DNA of 64,000 nucleotides from NCBI RefSeq assembly GCF_000166395.1, contig NC_014655.1, positions 3,410,001 through 3,474,000 of the forward strand. The letters are read 5' to 3'. Position numbers and translations under genes: made by a program. A model generated the notes under the pieces. It searched no databases. It saw nothing but the letters and a program-made list of their open reading frames with translations, and had not been told where the DNA came from. How positions within the stretch are numbered: position 1 is the stretch's first letter; the number at the start of each line of letters is the position of its first letter. This document shows, piece by piece, positions 16,373 to 25,817 of the stretch. The stretch is from Leadbetterella byssophila DSM 17132. Lineage in GTDB: Bacteria > Bacteroidota > Bacteroidia > Cytophagales > Spirosomataceae.

Positions 16373-17869
16373 TTACAAGAATGTTCCAATGCTAATTCCT
16401 ACCCATCCCCTGGTTTGTTTGTAGGTGACGGAATAGTGGTCGCCGGCATCTAGGACATAAGGGTTATAGGCACCTGTATTCACTGATCTTGAATAGGTCA
16501 AGTCAGCAAAGAAGGTATTATTTCGGATACCCAATCCAATACTGCTGATAATATTATTTTTCTTTACATTGTAATCTGACGCATATCTAAGTGGATCCTG
16601 GATATAATTGAATCCTCCTCTTAGTCTTCCTATACCGTGTCTAAGTTCTATACCAGCTTTCAAGTTAACCACGTCTTTGTATTCATCTTGAATCAGCCCG
16701 TCTTGTGCATCTGACCAGGTACCGGCGTCTTTAGCCTTGATTCCCATTCTACTGTATCCCCTGTATTCAGCTTCCACACTAATTACACCTACTTTTTTAG
16801 GTAAATAAGCACTTACACCTGCACTTGCTTTAAGCGGAGAGGTAATTCTATAAGTGAACTCATCTACGGCGGTTTGGGCATTATTATAGTACATCACGGA
16901 TCCTGGATTGACAGCATTCACACCAGCGTATTGGATAAAGCTGTCTCTTACCCACAGAAATGTAGGGGTACTGATAGAGGCTCCGATGTTAAATTGATCA
17001 TTTAATCTTTGGATGATACCTACCGTTAAGTTGAAGCCTGTTCCTGTAATGCTTAATTCGTTATCATAGTATTGAGAACGCAAGTGTATAGCATTAGAAG
17101 GGAAGAATTCATTATAGGCTGTAGATCTGTCAAATCTTAAGGACTGTATTCCAAGAGATGCGCCTAAATACGTTTTATCATCGAAATTCGCTCCATATGC
17201 CAGACTTAATTGTCCTAAATTTCCGCTTTCCTTTACCGTACCCGTTTGTTCTATAGGTAGGGCATCCTCATTGACAAAATACTTGCCGTTTTCATAGTAC
17301 AATAAACCGCCCATTACAGCCATGGAATAGCCATCTGGAGCATTATTATACTTGTCGTAATCTTCTTTGATTTGTGAAGGTGTTAAACCTGAGCCATTGG
17401 CTAATTCAGAAAAGGAATCTGAAATGGAATGGTCTGGATTTGATCCTGAAAATTGGTAAGTATTATTGAAATTATTCAGGTTAGAGTAAGTAATAGCAAA
17501 ATTGCTTTTTTTTACTCTTGATCCTATACCGTCACGGGAGAAGATTACTCCCATATGACCTATGTCTAAGGGCGAACGATTAGTCTTTGTTTCGGTACCT
17601 ATATAGTTAGCCTTTGTGCTATTACCTGCAAAGCTTAGGGTACCAGAAAATTCAGATCTATTATAGAATCCTATACCTGCAGGATTGATGTAGGCATTAC
17701 TTTGGTCTCCACCTAGAGCGGTGAAAGCACCACCCATGGCTTGAGATCTGCCCGTTCCAATATTAGAAGCACCGTAAAACTTCCTAAGGTGAAAAAAAGG
17801 TTCGTCTGTGCCTTGTGCATAAGCTGAACTTGCCCATGCGGTCAAGAGAATGAATGTTAACTTTTTCAT
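16373..17869 (-). CDS. Outer membrane beta-barrel, OmpP1/FadL-like
   Basis: A 498-aa protein with signal peptide (MKKLTFILLTAWASSAYAQ). The N-terminal region has RQAMGGAF-type motif seen here as GRSQAMGGAFTALGGDQSN followed by NPAGIGFYNRSEFSG, typical of Bacteroidota OmpP1/FadL/TodX porins, and the rest is a series of alternating beta strands ending with an aromatic-rich C terminus (GWVGISIGTFL). FadL-type porins import hydrophobic compounds; substrate here is unknown. Lies 67 nt after a lipoprotein gene on the same strand, with a terminator-like hairpin between them, so partial cotranscription is possible. Confidence 0.85.
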   Translation of the reverse strand: MKKLTFILLTAWASSAYAQGTDEPFFHLRKFYGASNIGTGRSQAMGGAFTALGGDQSNAYINPAGIGFYNRSEFSGTLSFAGNSTKANYIGTETKTNRSPLDIGHMGVIFSRDGIGSRVKKSNFAITYSNLNNFNNTYQFSGSNPDHSISDSFSELANGSGLTPSQIKEDYDKYNNAPDGYSMAVMGGLLYYENGKYFVNEDALPIEQTGTVKESGNLGQLSLAYGANFDDKTYLGASLGIQSLRFDRSTAYNEFFPSNAIHLRSQYYDNELSITGTGFNLTVGIIQRLNDQFNIGASISTPTFLWVRDSFIQYAGVNAVNPGSVMYYNNAQTAVDEFTYRITSPLKASAGVSAYLPKKVGVISVEAEYRGYSRMGIKAKDAGTWSDAQDGLIQDEYKDVVNLKAGIELRHGIGRLRGGFNYIQDPLRYASDYNVKKNNIISSIGLGIRNNTFFADLTYSRSVNTGAYNPYVLDAGDHYSVTYKQTRGWVGISIGTFL

Positions 17870-17880
17870 TTTTAGATAAA

Positions 17881-17920
17881 GAAAACCCCGCCAACGATCA
17901 GTTAGGACAATTAGCGGGGT
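17881..17920 (-). terminator. Terminator/attenuator between the lipoprotein and OmpP1 genes
   Basis: On the minus strand ACCCCGC (22-nt loop) GCGGGGT followed by TTTC. The long loop suggests incomplete termination, allowing some readthrough into the porin gene. Confidence 0.6.
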
Positions 17921-17936
17921 AAGGAAATGTTATTGA

Positions 17937-19142
17937 TTAACCGCGGCCTCTGCTACTACCACCACTGCTGGTAGACCTGCTACTACTTCCACTGCTACCG
18001 CCAGAGCTGCTGCTAGAAGAACGGCTAGGTGCAGAATAGCTTGGAGAGGAAGTTCTGCTACTAGGTGAGGAGTAGCTAGGAGATGAAGTCCTGCTGCCTC
18101 CCATTCTTGCACCTTCAGTCGGACGACTGTAGGTGTTATTAGAAGAACGGCCATATGATGAATTACTATTACCAGTGGATGATCTTCCATAGCTGCTAGG
18201 GGCAGTTCTGGAGCTAGTTTGTACCCTAGCATTTCTGTTATTATAGCTATCATATGATCTAGGAGCTGCGCTGGCGTTCCTACTGCTAGTACCTCTGCTA
18301 ATGGATGATCTATTAGCTTCAGTAGCACTCATTCTGCTAGCAGATGCATTTCTGTTTACTGCAGAACGATTACTGTTTGCCACTCTGGCATTGTTCATTG
18401 CAGTTCTGTTCACAATTCTGTCATTATAACGGCTAGATGCTACGCTAGCATTTCTTTGTCTAACGGTTCTGCCATTGTAATTATTTACGTAGTAAATAGG
18501 TCTGTAAGGACCCACGTACCCGTAGTAATCATAGTATCCTCCATATGGATTATACAAGCGACTATAGAAATTATTATAGCCAAAGTACGGGTAACCTCCA
18601 TAATATCCTCCCCAACCATAAGCCAAGGAATTCCAACCGTAATAATTATAGAATGGATCCCAAGGATCATAAAATCCGCCAAAGTTAAAACCAAAACGGC
18701 TACCCCAAGGCGAGTATGAATAGTATAGAGAGGATCCGGACCATGCATAGTACGGAGAATTGAAACCGTAGAAATAGTTACCCCAGAATCTGTTTCTACT
18801 ATTGTAGGTCCATGCATTATCTGACCAGCCTTGGCTATATCCGTCTGCATAACCGTCACTATACCCGGCTACGTTTCCATTCTTTCTTTTAAGGTCTTTA
18901 CTCGTTAAGAAGTTCTCATCGAAATATTCATCAGAACCTCCTTCAAAACCATCTGAAATGGGGTCGTAGCTATCGTCATAGGGTAGAGTAGATACCTGCT
19001 GAGTCGACGCCACAGCTCCAGGAAGTACTAGATCTCCGGACTTTACGTACAAATCATCCGTGTCCGTCTTTTGCGGTACAGTGTTACTTGTACAAGAGGC
19101 GGCTAGTATTCCTGCTCCTAAAAACAATGCCAATCTCTTCAT
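17937..19142 (-). CDS. Low-complexity lipoprotein: Tyr/Gly-rich centre and Ser/Arg/Asn-rich tail
   Basis: A 401-aa lipoprotein; lipobox LAASC with Cys17. After an acidic segment (about 25-90) comes a region of about 120 residues (95-215) dominated by Tyr, Gly, Trp, Phe and Asn (for example GWGGYYGGYPYFGYNNFY), then about 185 residues of Ser, Arg, Asn and Ala ending in Ser-Gly-Arg repeats (SRSTSSGGSSRGRG). The composition suggests a disordered or self-associating, adhesive domain anchored in the outer membrane; the basic tail could bind nucleic acid or anionic polysaccharide. Not recognised as a characterised family. Divergent from proS with 186 bp between. The other reading frames inside are by-products of the repetitive sequence. 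Confidence 0.7.
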   Translation of the reverse strand: MKRLALFLGAGILAASCTSNTVPQKTDTDDLYVKSGDLVLPGAVASTQQVSTLPYDDSYDPISDGFEGGSDEYFDENFLTSKDLKRKNGNVAGYSDGYADGYSQGWSDNAWTYNSRNRFWGNYFYGFNSPYYAWSGSSLYYSYSPWGSRFGFNFGGFYDPWDPFYNYYGWNSLAYGWGGYYGGYPYFGYNNFYSRLYNPYGGYYDYYGYVGPYRPIYYVNNYNGRTVRQRNASVASSRYNDRIVNRTAMNNARVANSNRSAVNRNASASRMSATEANRSSISRGTSSRNASAAPRSYDSYNNRNARVQTSSRTAPSSYGRSSTGNSNSSYGRSSNNTYSRPTEGARMGGSRTSSPSYSSPSSRTSSPSYSAPSRSSSSSSGGSSGSSSRSTSSGGSSRGRG

Positions 19143-19261
19143 GATTTTATATATTTAATTCTTTTAAAGCTACTGCTTTACCTTATAGACTAAGAATTCT
19201 AAAAAAGGTTTAAATTTTTTTTTAGATTTTAGAAAGGTTCTACAAATGTAATTATATAAGT

Positions 19262-19269
19262 TATCTTTG
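19262..19269 (+). promoter_or_regulatory. -7 element of proS
   Basis: TATCTTTG fits TAnnTTTG, 60 nt before the proS ATG. The leader contains CCCC-tattacaaa-GGGG (19282-19298), a small GC hairpin of unknown meaning. Confidence 0.55.
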
Positions 19270-19328
19270 CAAACTTCATTGGCCCCTATTACAAAGGGGA
19301 ATAGTGTCATTTCAAAAAAGAGAAAAAG

Positions 19329-20801
19329 ATGTCAAAAGCATTACCTACAAGGGAAGAGAATTACTCTGAATGGTATAATGAATTAGTTAAAAGAGCAAAC
19401 TTAGCAGAGAACTCTGCCGTTAGAGGCTGTATGGTGATAAAACCTTATGGCTATGCCATTTGGGAAAAAATGCAAAGGGCTTTAGATGATATGTTCAAGG
19501 AAACTGGTCATACTAATGCCTACTTTCCATTGTTTATACCTAAATCCTTCTTATCTAAAGAGGCTTCTCACGTGGAAGGTTTTGCTAAGGAGTGTGCGGT
19601 AGTGACGCATTACAGATTGAAAAATGATCCTGATGGCAAAGGGGTTGTAGTAGACCCTGAAGCTAAGTTAGAAGAGGAGCTTATAGTGCGTCCTACTTCT
19701 GAGACGGTGATTTGGAACAGTTATAAAAACTGGGTGCAGTCACATAGAGATCTACCTATCCTGATCAACCAATGGGCTAACGTGGTTCGTTGGGAGATGA
19801 GAACACGTCTTTTCTTGCGTACAGCAGAGTTTTTATGGCAAGAGGGACATACCGCTCACGCAACTCGTGAGGAAGCTGTGGCAGAGACTAATCAGATGTT
19901 AGAGGTATATGCCAAATTTGCTGAAGAATGGATGGCCGTACCGGTGGTTAGAGGTAGAAAGACCGCAAATGAGCGTTTTGCTGGTGCTGATGACACCCTG
20001 TGCATAGAGGCTTTAATGCAGGACGGTAAAGCCTTACAAGCAGGAACGAGTCATTTCTTAGGACAGAACTTTGCCAAAGCTTTTGATGTGAAATTCCAGG
20101 ATAAAACCGGGAAACAAGAGTTTGTTTGGGGAACCTCTTGGGGAGTTAGTACTCGTTTAATGGGTGCATTGATCATGGCTCATTCTGACGATCTAGGCCT
20201 TGTACTTCCTCCGAAATTAGCACCCATCCAAGTGGTAATTGTTCCCATTTATAAGGGTGAAGAGCAATTGAATGCCATTTTTGAACGCATGGAGCCAACA
20301 ATTAAATCACTGAAGGTTCAAGGTATTTCCGTGAAGTTTGATGATGACGACTCTGCCAGACCGGGTTGGAAATTCGCAGAATATGAATTGAAAGGGGTGC
20401 CGGTAAGAATAGCCGTAGGTGCAAGGGACTTGGAAAACCATCAGGTAGAAGTAGCTAGAAGGGATACCCTTTCCAAAGAGTCTGTTTCAATGGACGGTTT
20501 GGATCAATACCTAATTAATCTGCTGAACGATATTCAAAATAACATTTACAAAAAGGCGTTAGCTTTTAGAACTGCTAATACTTTTGAAGTGAATACTTGG
20601 GAAGAGTTCACTCAGAAGATAGAAGAAGGCGGTTTCTTGTCGGCTCACTGGGATGGAACTTCTGAAACAGAAGAGAAAATCAAGGAACTTACAAAAGCTA
20701 CAATCCGTTGTATTCCTTTAGACTTTAAGGAAGAAGAAGGTACTTGTATCTTAACCGGAAAGCCTTCTAAAGGTAGGGTGCTATTTGCAAAAGCTTATTG
20801 A
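19329..20801 (+). CDS. proS: Prolyl-tRNA synthetase (short, archaeal/eukaryotic-type)
   Basis: A 490-aa class II synthetase charging tRNA-Pro. Motif 2 region [20 protein letters not shown], the HTAHAT segment, and motif 3 in [20 protein letters not shown]; anticodon-binding domain from about 300 ([20 protein letters not shown]) and a C-terminal extension. The absence of the long editing insertion between motifs 2 and 3 places it in the archaeal/eukaryotic-like ProRS group, common in Bacteroidota. Probably cotranscribed with the FKBP gene 37 nt downstream. Confidence 0.97.
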   Translation: MSKALPTREENYSEWYNELVKRANLAENSAVRGCMVIKPYGYAIWEKMQRALDDMFKETGHTNAYFPLFIPKSFLSKEASHVEGFAKECAVVTHYRLKNDPDGKGVVVDPEAKLEEELIVRPTSETVIWNSYKNWVQSHRDLPILINQWANVVRWEMRTRLFLRTAEFLWQEGHTAHATREEAVAETNQMLEVYAKFAEEWMAVPVVRGRKTANERFAGADDTLCIEALMQDGKALQAGTSHFLGQNFAKAFDVKFQDKTGKQEFVWGTSWGVSTRLMGALIMAHSDDLGLVLPPKLAPIQVVIVPIYKGEEQLNAIFERMEPTIKSLKVQGISVKFDDDDSARPGWKFAEYELKGVPVRIAVGARDLENHQVEVARRDTLSKESVSMDGLDQYLINLLNDIQNNIYKKALAFRTANTFEVNTWEEFTQKIEEGGFLSAHWDGTSETEEKIKELTKATIRCIPLDFKEEEGTCILTGKPSKGRVLFAKAY

Positions 20802-20838
20802 TCCCTCTCAATTTTTCAAACAATTATATTCGAATAAA

Positions 20839-21258
20839 ATGGTAAAATCAGGTGATAAAGTGGCTATCCACTACAAAGGAACCTTAAATGACGGTACATT
20901 ATTTGACTCTTCAGAAGGAAGAGAGCCATTGGAATTTCAAGTAGGTTCCGGTATGGTCATCAAGGGTTTTGACGAGGGAGTAATGGGCATGCAAGTAGGC
21001 GAGAAAAAGTCTATTCATATTTCTGTGGAAGACGCTTATGGTCCAGCAAGTGAAGAGATGATCTTTAACTTTGACCGAGCGGATATTCCTGCAGATATTC
21101 CTTTAAATGTAGGTGAAACTCTGAATATGCATGACGGACAGCGTGCCGTTCCTGTAATCATTCGTGAAGTTACTGAATCTTATGTTCGTCTGGATGCTAA
21201 CCACCCTTTAGCAGGGCAAGAGTTGAATTTTGAACTGGAATTAGTAGCTATCAAATAA
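20839..21258 (+). CDS. FKBP-type peptidyl-prolyl isomerase (SlyD-like)
   Basis: A 139-aa cytoplasmic protein. FKBP domain: VKSGDKVAIHYKGTLNDGTL and FDSSEGREPLEFQVG, then MGMQVGEKKSIHI; an insert-in-flap segment (about 70-125, EEMIFNFDRADIPADI and MHDGQRAVPVIIREV) as in SlyD; LDANHPLAGQELNFELEL closing the domain. The metal-binding His-rich tail of E. coli SlyD is absent. Family role is proline isomerisation and chaperone action. ATG 20839 (MVKSGDK) is used; an in-frame ATG 54 nt earlier lies inside proS. Followed by a strong bidirectional terminator. Confidence 0.93.
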   Translation: MVKSGDKVAIHYKGTLNDGTLFDSSEGREPLEFQVGSGMVIKGFDEGVMGMQVGEKKSIHISVEDAYGPASEEMIFNFDRADIPADIPLNVGETLNMHDGQRAVPVIIREVTESYVRLDANHPLAGQELNFELELVAIK

Positions 21259-21262
21259 GAGA

Positions 21263-21287
21263 TTAGGCCGGTAATTTACCGGCCTAA
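21263..21287. terminator. Bidirectional terminator between FKBP gene and metF
   Basis: TTAGGCCGG-taattta-CCGGCCTAA, 9-bp perfect stem (12 bp if the loop is closed), overlapping the metF stop codon. Confidence 0.85.
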
Positions 21288-22243
21288 AATATTTCTTTTG
21301 CTACCGCCAGAGTGGTGGTAGATTTACTCATCGTATAAAAGTGCAAGGCGGGAACGCCATAGGACTTAAGTTCTTTACACTGCTGAATACACCAATCTAT
21401 CCCTACTTGTCTCACTTCCTTGTCGTCCTTACATGATTTTACTGCTTGGGCAAATTCCTCAGGAATATCTAAATAGAAGATTTTAGGTAGGATCTCCAAT
21501 TGCTTCTTCGTAGAAAGTATTTTTAATCCAGGTATAATAGGTACGTGGATACCGTTTGCCTTGCATTTTTCTACAAAATCGATGTATTTCTTATTGTCAA
21601 AGAACATTTGGGTTACAAGATATTCAGCTCCTGCTTCCACCTTTCTTTTGAGGTGCTCAAAATCTTCTTCCGCAGTAGCCGCTTCAAAGTGTTTTTCCGG
21701 GTAGGCTGCTGCACCAATGCAGAAATCAGAATTATTCAAATACTCGCTGGTTTCGTGCAGGTATTTGCCATCATTCATGTCCTTGATCTGCGTTATCAGT
21801 TCTGAAGCATAATGATGTCCCCCTTTCTTGGGCTTAAAGGAAGTAAACGGTTTGGCATGATCACCTCTCAGGGCCATCACATTTTTGATACCTAAATAAT
21901 TCAGATCTATTAATAGATCTTCTGTATCATCCTTTGTGAAACCACCACAGAGTATATGTGGCACAGGCTCTGTGTCAAAGCGGTGCATGAGTGTAGCACA
22001 TAGTCCCACCGTGCCGGGTCTTTTTCTGGTCTTTACTTCTACAGTACTACCGTCCTGTTTGGTTTTTAATAAATATTCCTCACGGTGGTAAGTAACGTCC
22101 ACAAATTTGGGCTTAAGTTCCATTAAGGGACTGATGTCATTCATTAACTCATCAATCTTTCCCCCTTTCATAGGTGGAATGATTTCTATGGAAAATAAAG
22201 TCTCGCCTTTACTGGCTGCGATGTGTTCCGTTACTTTTGCCAT
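21284..22243 (-). CDS. metF: Methylenetetrahydrofolate reductase
   Basis: A 319-aa FAD-dependent TIM-barrel enzyme reducing 5,10-methylene-THF to 5-methyl-THF for methionine synthesis. Family segments: FSIEIIPPMKGG (catalytic Glu), PKFVDVTYHRE, VGLCATLMHR, GIKNVMALRGDHAKP, AAYPEKH, and VTQMFFDNKKY. ATG 22243 (MAKVTEHIAASKG) is chosen because the longer frame would start upstream of the -7 promoter element. Divergent from a secreted-protein gene; the shared intergenic region has two inverted repeats that may be operators. Confidence 0.96.
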   Translation of the reverse strand: MAKVTEHIAASKGETLFSIEIIPPMKGGKIDELMNDISPLMELKPKFVDVTYHREEYLLKTKQDGSTVEVKTRKRPGTVGLCATLMHRFDTEPVPHILCGGFTKDDTEDLLIDLNYLGIKNVMALRGDHAKPFTSFKPKKGGHHYASELITQIKDMNDGKYLHETSEYLNNSDFCIGAAAYPEKHFEAATAEEDFEHLKRKVEAGAEYLVTQMFFDNKKYIDFVEKCKANGIHVPIIPGLKILSTKKQLEILPKIFYLDIPEEFAQAVKSCKDDKEVRQVGIDWCIQQCKELKSYGVPALHFYTMSKSTTTLAVAKEIF

Positions 22244-22260
22244 GGAATAATTTTTTGCTA

Positions 22261-22268
22261 CAAAAATA
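22261..22268 (-). promoter_or_regulatory. -7 element of metF
   Basis: On the minus strand TATTTTTG (TAnnTTTG) 17 nt before the metF ATG; no -33 at the standard spacing. Confidence 0.5.
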
Positions 22269-22301
22269 TATCCAAAGGCTAAATAATTATCGTCCAAAGT
22301 G

Positions 22302-22333
22302 AGTTGATATGATCAACTAATATTAATTTAGTT
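22302..22333. promoter_or_regulatory. Overlapping inverted repeats between metF and the secreted-protein gene
   Basis: AGTTGAT-atg-ATCAACT (22302-22318) is a perfect 7+7 palindrome. It overlaps AACTAA-N7-TTAGTT (22315-22333). The position upstream of both divergent genes suits an operator; the regulator is unknown. Confidence 0.4.
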
Positions 22334-22372
22334 AAAATATCTAAAACATTAACACTTCGTACCTTAAAAAAG

Positions 22373-22960
22373 ATGAAAAAACTGTTGTTCACTACACTTT
22401 TAACCCTTTTTACAATTTCTTTATTTGCACAACAAAACGGTAAAGATGAATTTTCTGGAATCTACACTTTTAAGAATGCACCTTTACAATCCGTAGAAAT
22501 CACGAAGGAGAATAACACCTTATTTGCATATGCAAATGAGGTGGGTAAATTGGAACTGAGCTCTACTTCCTTGGCGGATGTTTACGTACAATCAGAACAT
22601 CAAGCCACAATCAAGTTTGTACGAGATAAGACCAGCGGACAGGTGATTGGTCTTTTACTTTCCGTTCAAGGGGAAGATTATGAAAGTGAAAAATTAGGAG
22701 CGGGTTTAGAGGACTATGAAGGTACCTACCAATTGGATAATCTGGGCGCTGAAGGTAAACTTACCGTTAGATTGAATAAGGGTATTTTAGAACTAGAGTC
22801 TTCATTGGGAATTACGGAGTTAGCTCGAGCGGAGAAGAAAGATGCATTTAATCTAGTGGCTGCTTCTGGGATGGTGCAGTTCAAAAGAGCTGCAGACGGG
22901 AAAATTCGCGGCATAGCCGTGGACTACGCCGGGAATTCTTATGTAGGAGAAAAGCTTTAA
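22373..22960 (+). CDS. Secreted protein of unknown function with two similar beta-rich halves
   Basis: A 195-aa protein with signal peptide (MKKLLFTTLLTLFTISLFAQ). Residues 21-195 are predicted beta-rich and look like two related halves: FSGIYTFKNAPLQSVEITKE / LEDYEGTYQLDNLGAEGKLT both open with a G-x-Y motif and are followed by short strands, a lipocalin- or DUF3471-like pattern, without clear family match. No cysteines, no catalytic motif seen. Its stop codon directly abuts the mutS2 stop codon (no intervening base). Confidence 0.65.
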   Translation: MKKLLFTTLLTLFTISLFAQQNGKDEFSGIYTFKNAPLQSVEITKENNTLFAYANEVGKLELSSTSLADVYVQSEHQATIKFVRDKTSGQVIGLLLSVQGEDYESEKLGAGLEDYEGTYQLDNLGAEGKLTVRLNKGILELESSLGITELARAEKKDAFNLVAASGMVQFKRAADGKIRGIAVDYAGNSYVGEKL

Positions 22961-25366
22961 TTACTTCATGTCAACGATGGTCACTCCGGCCCCTCCGCGG
23001 TCGGGGTGCTCGTCGTACATCTTTCCTACCTGTTTGTATTGTTTGATATGGTTACGAATCAAAGTTCTTAATATTCCATCCCCTTTGCCATGCACAATTC
23101 TCAGTTGAGGGTATCCTAGGAGAATAGCGTCATCCACTAGCTGATCTACGGCCACCAGAGCTTCTTCTCCTCTTTTTCCTCTCACGTCCAAATTGAAGCT
23201 GAACTCGGTCATTTTCTCATTCAGATCTACTCCCTTCATGGTTTTTACACCTTCTTTCTGTGCTGTCTTGAATTCTTTGCGTGAGATTTTCTCCAGACGG
23301 TTCAGTTTTACATTGGATTTAAGTTCTCCAAGCAGAATTTCGGCGTCTTTACCATTGATAGACATCACTTGAGCAAGAGCCTCCTGGCCTTTAATCCTTA
23401 CATAATCTCCTGGGGCAATCGGCCCTTCAGCTTTCGCAAGCACAGGTTTATGATGAGGTGTTTTTTCCGGAACCAATTTTTCTTCTTCAAAGCGTTTAAC
23501 CTGTTCTCTGGCTATTCTGGAAGCTTCTTTCTCTGCATTGGATTCCTTGATCTGACGAATGGTATTTTCTATGGTCTTATTCGCATCCTTGACGATCTTC
23601 TTCGCTTCTTCTTTGGCTTGATTAAGAATGCGCGTTTTATCCGTTTCTAAGAAGTTTTTCAGAGAGTTGTATTGCTCCGTTCTTTGTTTTAGTTCTTCAA
23701 TTTGCTTATTTAATGCTGCATTTTGTTCGGAAAATACTTTCTTCTCTATGTCCAGTTCTTTGAGTAATTTTTCAAAGTTGATCTGGTTTTTACCCAGCTT
23801 CTTCTTCGCATTTTTAATGATGTAAGGAGGTAAGCCCATTTTCTGAGCTACTTCAAATGCAAAGGAATTCCCGGGTTTACCCATCTCTAATTCAAACATA
23901 GGGGTCAGTTCCTCTGCATCAAAACGCATGGCACCGTTAATCAGGCCTTCGTTCTTGTCCGCAAAGACTTTCAGATTGGTATAGTGTGTATTAACTATTC
24001 CAAAGGCCATTTTTTCTCTAAAGCTCTCTAATATGGCTTCTGCAAGCGCTCCACCGAGAGAAGGTTCTGTACCTGTACCAAATTCGTCAATGAGGAATAG
24101 GGAGTCCCTGTCTGCATGGCGTAGGAACTCTCTCATGTTTGTCAGGTGTGAACTATAAGTACTTAAGTCGTTTTCTATACTTTGCTCGTCGCCTATGTCA
24201 ATAAACATTTGGCGGAAGAGGCCTACTTTAGAGTCCGGGGCTAGGGGCACAAGTAAACCACATTGGGCCATATACTGTAACAGTCCCACGGTTTTTAACA
24301 TGACGGATTTACCACCGGCGTTGGGGCCTGATACCACCAGAATTCTATTTTCTTGATCCAGTCTCAAGTGTAAAGGCACTACATTTTTGCCTTGCTTTTG
24401 ATGGGTTAAGTATAGGATGGGATGTTTAGCGTTTTGCCAGTCGATTATCGTCTCGTCAATCAGCAGAGGGAAGGTGCTATTGGTTTTGATGGCTAGTCGG
24501 GCTTTCGCACGAATGAAGTCCATCAGTCCTAAGAAAGTATATGATTTCTCCAGGTCTGGAAGTTCAGGTCTTAATCGGGTAGTCAGCTGTTCTAAGATCC
24601 GTAGAACTTCTCTTCTTTCTTTGATTTCTAGGTCTCTGATCTCGTTATTGGCTTCTAGAACTTCACCCGGTTCTACAAAGGCAATGTTACCGGTGGATGT
24701 TTCATCATGTACGAAACCTGAGAGTTTTCTCTTGTGTTCTGCCAGAATAGGTAAAACCAGTCTACCGTTACGGACGGTTAAGCTCATGTCTTCACCTATC
24801 CAACCTGAGTTTTTAGCTGTGCGATAGATGCGCTCTAAAGCGCGCTTTACATTGTTTTGCTCAACGGCCAGTTTTCTTCTGATTTCATACAATTCCTTTG
24901 AAGCATTGTCTTTAACCTTTCCTTTGTCGTCTATTACAGCATGAATATCAGTCAAAAGATTCTCCCAGCCTTTCGGATGGTGAGCCGGCATAGCGGCTAC
25001 TCTTAAGGTATTTAATTCTGTAAACTGAGGTCTATGGTTAAAGAAATGGGAGATTTGCTGGATGGTAGTCAAGGAAAGGCGTATGTCAAAGAAATCCTCC
25101 TCATAGAGGATGGCTCCCGGAATGGCCGCCCTTTTCAGGTGTTCTGTAACATCCAGATAGTTTTGATTGGGGAAGGAAGATTCCGTTTCCAGTATGAGCC
25201 GAAATTCTGAGGTTTGAGCCATCATTTTACGGATCAAATCGTATTTATTGGAAAAGCGCATTTTAGCCACAAAGGAGCGACCTAATGCGCTTACACATTC
25301 TTCTTCCAGGAGTTCCTTGATCTTATCGAAACCCAGTTTGTTTTCTATATTCTTCGGATACAACAT
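22961..25366 (-). CDS. mutS2: Endonuclease MutS2
   Basis: An 801-aa MutS-family protein lacking the mismatch-recognition domain. Core domain and clamp helices precede the ATPase with Walker A GPNAGGKS (about 345), Walker B LFLIDEFGTGTEPSLGGAL and NTHYTNLKVFA; a long coiled coil (about 510-620, Lys/Glu/Gln-rich) follows; a C-terminal Smr nuclease domain carries LDVRGKRGEEAL and HGKGDGILR. MutS2 acts in anti-recombination or in rescue of collided ribosomes in various bacteria. Located 57 nt after ybjQ on the same strand. Confidence 0.96.
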   Translation of the reverse strand: MLYPKNIENKLGFDKIKELLEEECVSALGRSFVAKMRFSNKYDLIRKMMAQTSEFRLILETESSFPNQNYLDVTEHLKRAAIPGAILYEEDFFDIRLSLTTIQQISHFFNHRPQFTELNTLRVAAMPAHHPKGWENLLTDIHAVIDDKGKVKDNASKELYEIRRKLAVEQNNVKRALERIYRTAKNSGWIGEDMSLTVRNGRLVLPILAEHKRKLSGFVHDETSTGNIAFVEPGEVLEANNEIRDLEIKERREVLRILEQLTTRLRPELPDLEKSYTFLGLMDFIRAKARLAIKTNSTFPLLIDETIIDWQNAKHPILYLTHQKQGKNVVPLHLRLDQENRILVVSGPNAGGKSVMLKTVGLLQYMAQCGLLVPLAPDSKVGLFRQMFIDIGDEQSIENDLSTYSSHLTNMREFLRHADRDSLFLIDEFGTGTEPSLGGALAEAILESFREKMAFGIVNTHYTNLKVFADKNEGLINGAMRFDAEELTPMFELEMGKPGNSFAFEVAQKMGLPPYIIKNAKKKLGKNQINFEKLLKELDIEKKVFSEQNAALNKQIEELKQRTEQYNSLKNFLETDKTRILNQAKEEAKKIVKDANKTIENTIRQIKESNAEKEASRIAREQVKRFEEEKLVPEKTPHHKPVLAKAEGPIAPGDYVRIKGQEALAQVMSINGKDAEILLGELKSNVKLNRLEKISRKEFKTAQKEGVKTMKGVDLNEKMTEFSFNLDVRGKRGEEALVAVDQLVDDAILLGYPQLRIVHGKGDGILRTLIRNHIKQYKQVGKMYDEHPDRGGAGVTIVDMK

Positions 25367-25423
25367 ACCTTCTCTTTCAAACTACAAAAGTACGCAGCAT
25401 CCTTTTGTTTAGAAAGGAAATGT

Positions 25424-25744
25424 TTAGGCTAACTTCACAGCTGTACCGCTGGCCGTAACCATCATCATACCATTTTTGTCACCTAGAGTTTCATAATCTA
25501 AGTCTATGCCTACAATAGCATCAGCTCCGTATTGCCTCGCCCTATCTATCATTTCAGATATGGCAGTGTCTTTTGCCTCCCGCAAAACCTTTTCGTAAGA
25601 TGCGGAACGTCCGCCAACGATGTCTCTAATACCAGCAAAGAAATCTTTAAAGATGTTTGCACCGATTATGGTTTCGCCGGTCACTAAGGCTTTGTATTCA
25701 ATGATCTGTCTGCCTTCTACAGAATGGGTGGTAGTTAGTATCAT
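25424..25744 (-). CDS. YbjQ family (UPF0145) pentameric heavy-metal-binding-like protein
   Basis: A 106-aa protein, normal family length. Typical segments: [57 protein letters not shown] and [16 protein letters not shown]. The family forms a pentameric assembly; metal binding has been suggested from structure but the physiological role is unknown. Has its own complete promoter. Could be cotranscribed with mutS2 downstream. Confidence 0.93.
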   Translation of the reverse strand: MILTTTHSVEGRQIIEYKALVTGETIIGANIFKDFFAGIRDIVGGRSASYEKVLREAKDTAISEMIDRARQYGADAIVGIDLDYETLGDKNGMMMVTASGTAVKLA

Positions 25745-25765
25745 TTTGCTTTGTTATTTTTTTAT

Positions 25766-25796
25766 CAAAGCTATTTTTAAATATTTATCCTGTCAA
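25766..25796 (-). promoter_or_regulatory. Bacteroidota-type promoter of ybjQ
   Basis: On the minus strand TTG (25794-25796), 20 nt, TAGCTTTG (25766-25773), 21 nt before the ATG. Both elements fit the consensus. Confidence 0.7.
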
Positions 25797-25817
25797 TGGA
25801 ATTAGGATGAGCGGTAC

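Noticed and set aside
18485-18859. 124-codon frame inside the low-complexity lipoprotein gene
   Set aside because: An alternative reading of Tyr/Gly-rich repeats; the lipoprotein frame has a lipobox and covers the whole region.
24417-24827. 136-codon frame opposite mutS2
   Set aside because: Antisense to conserved MutS2 core; no independent evidence.
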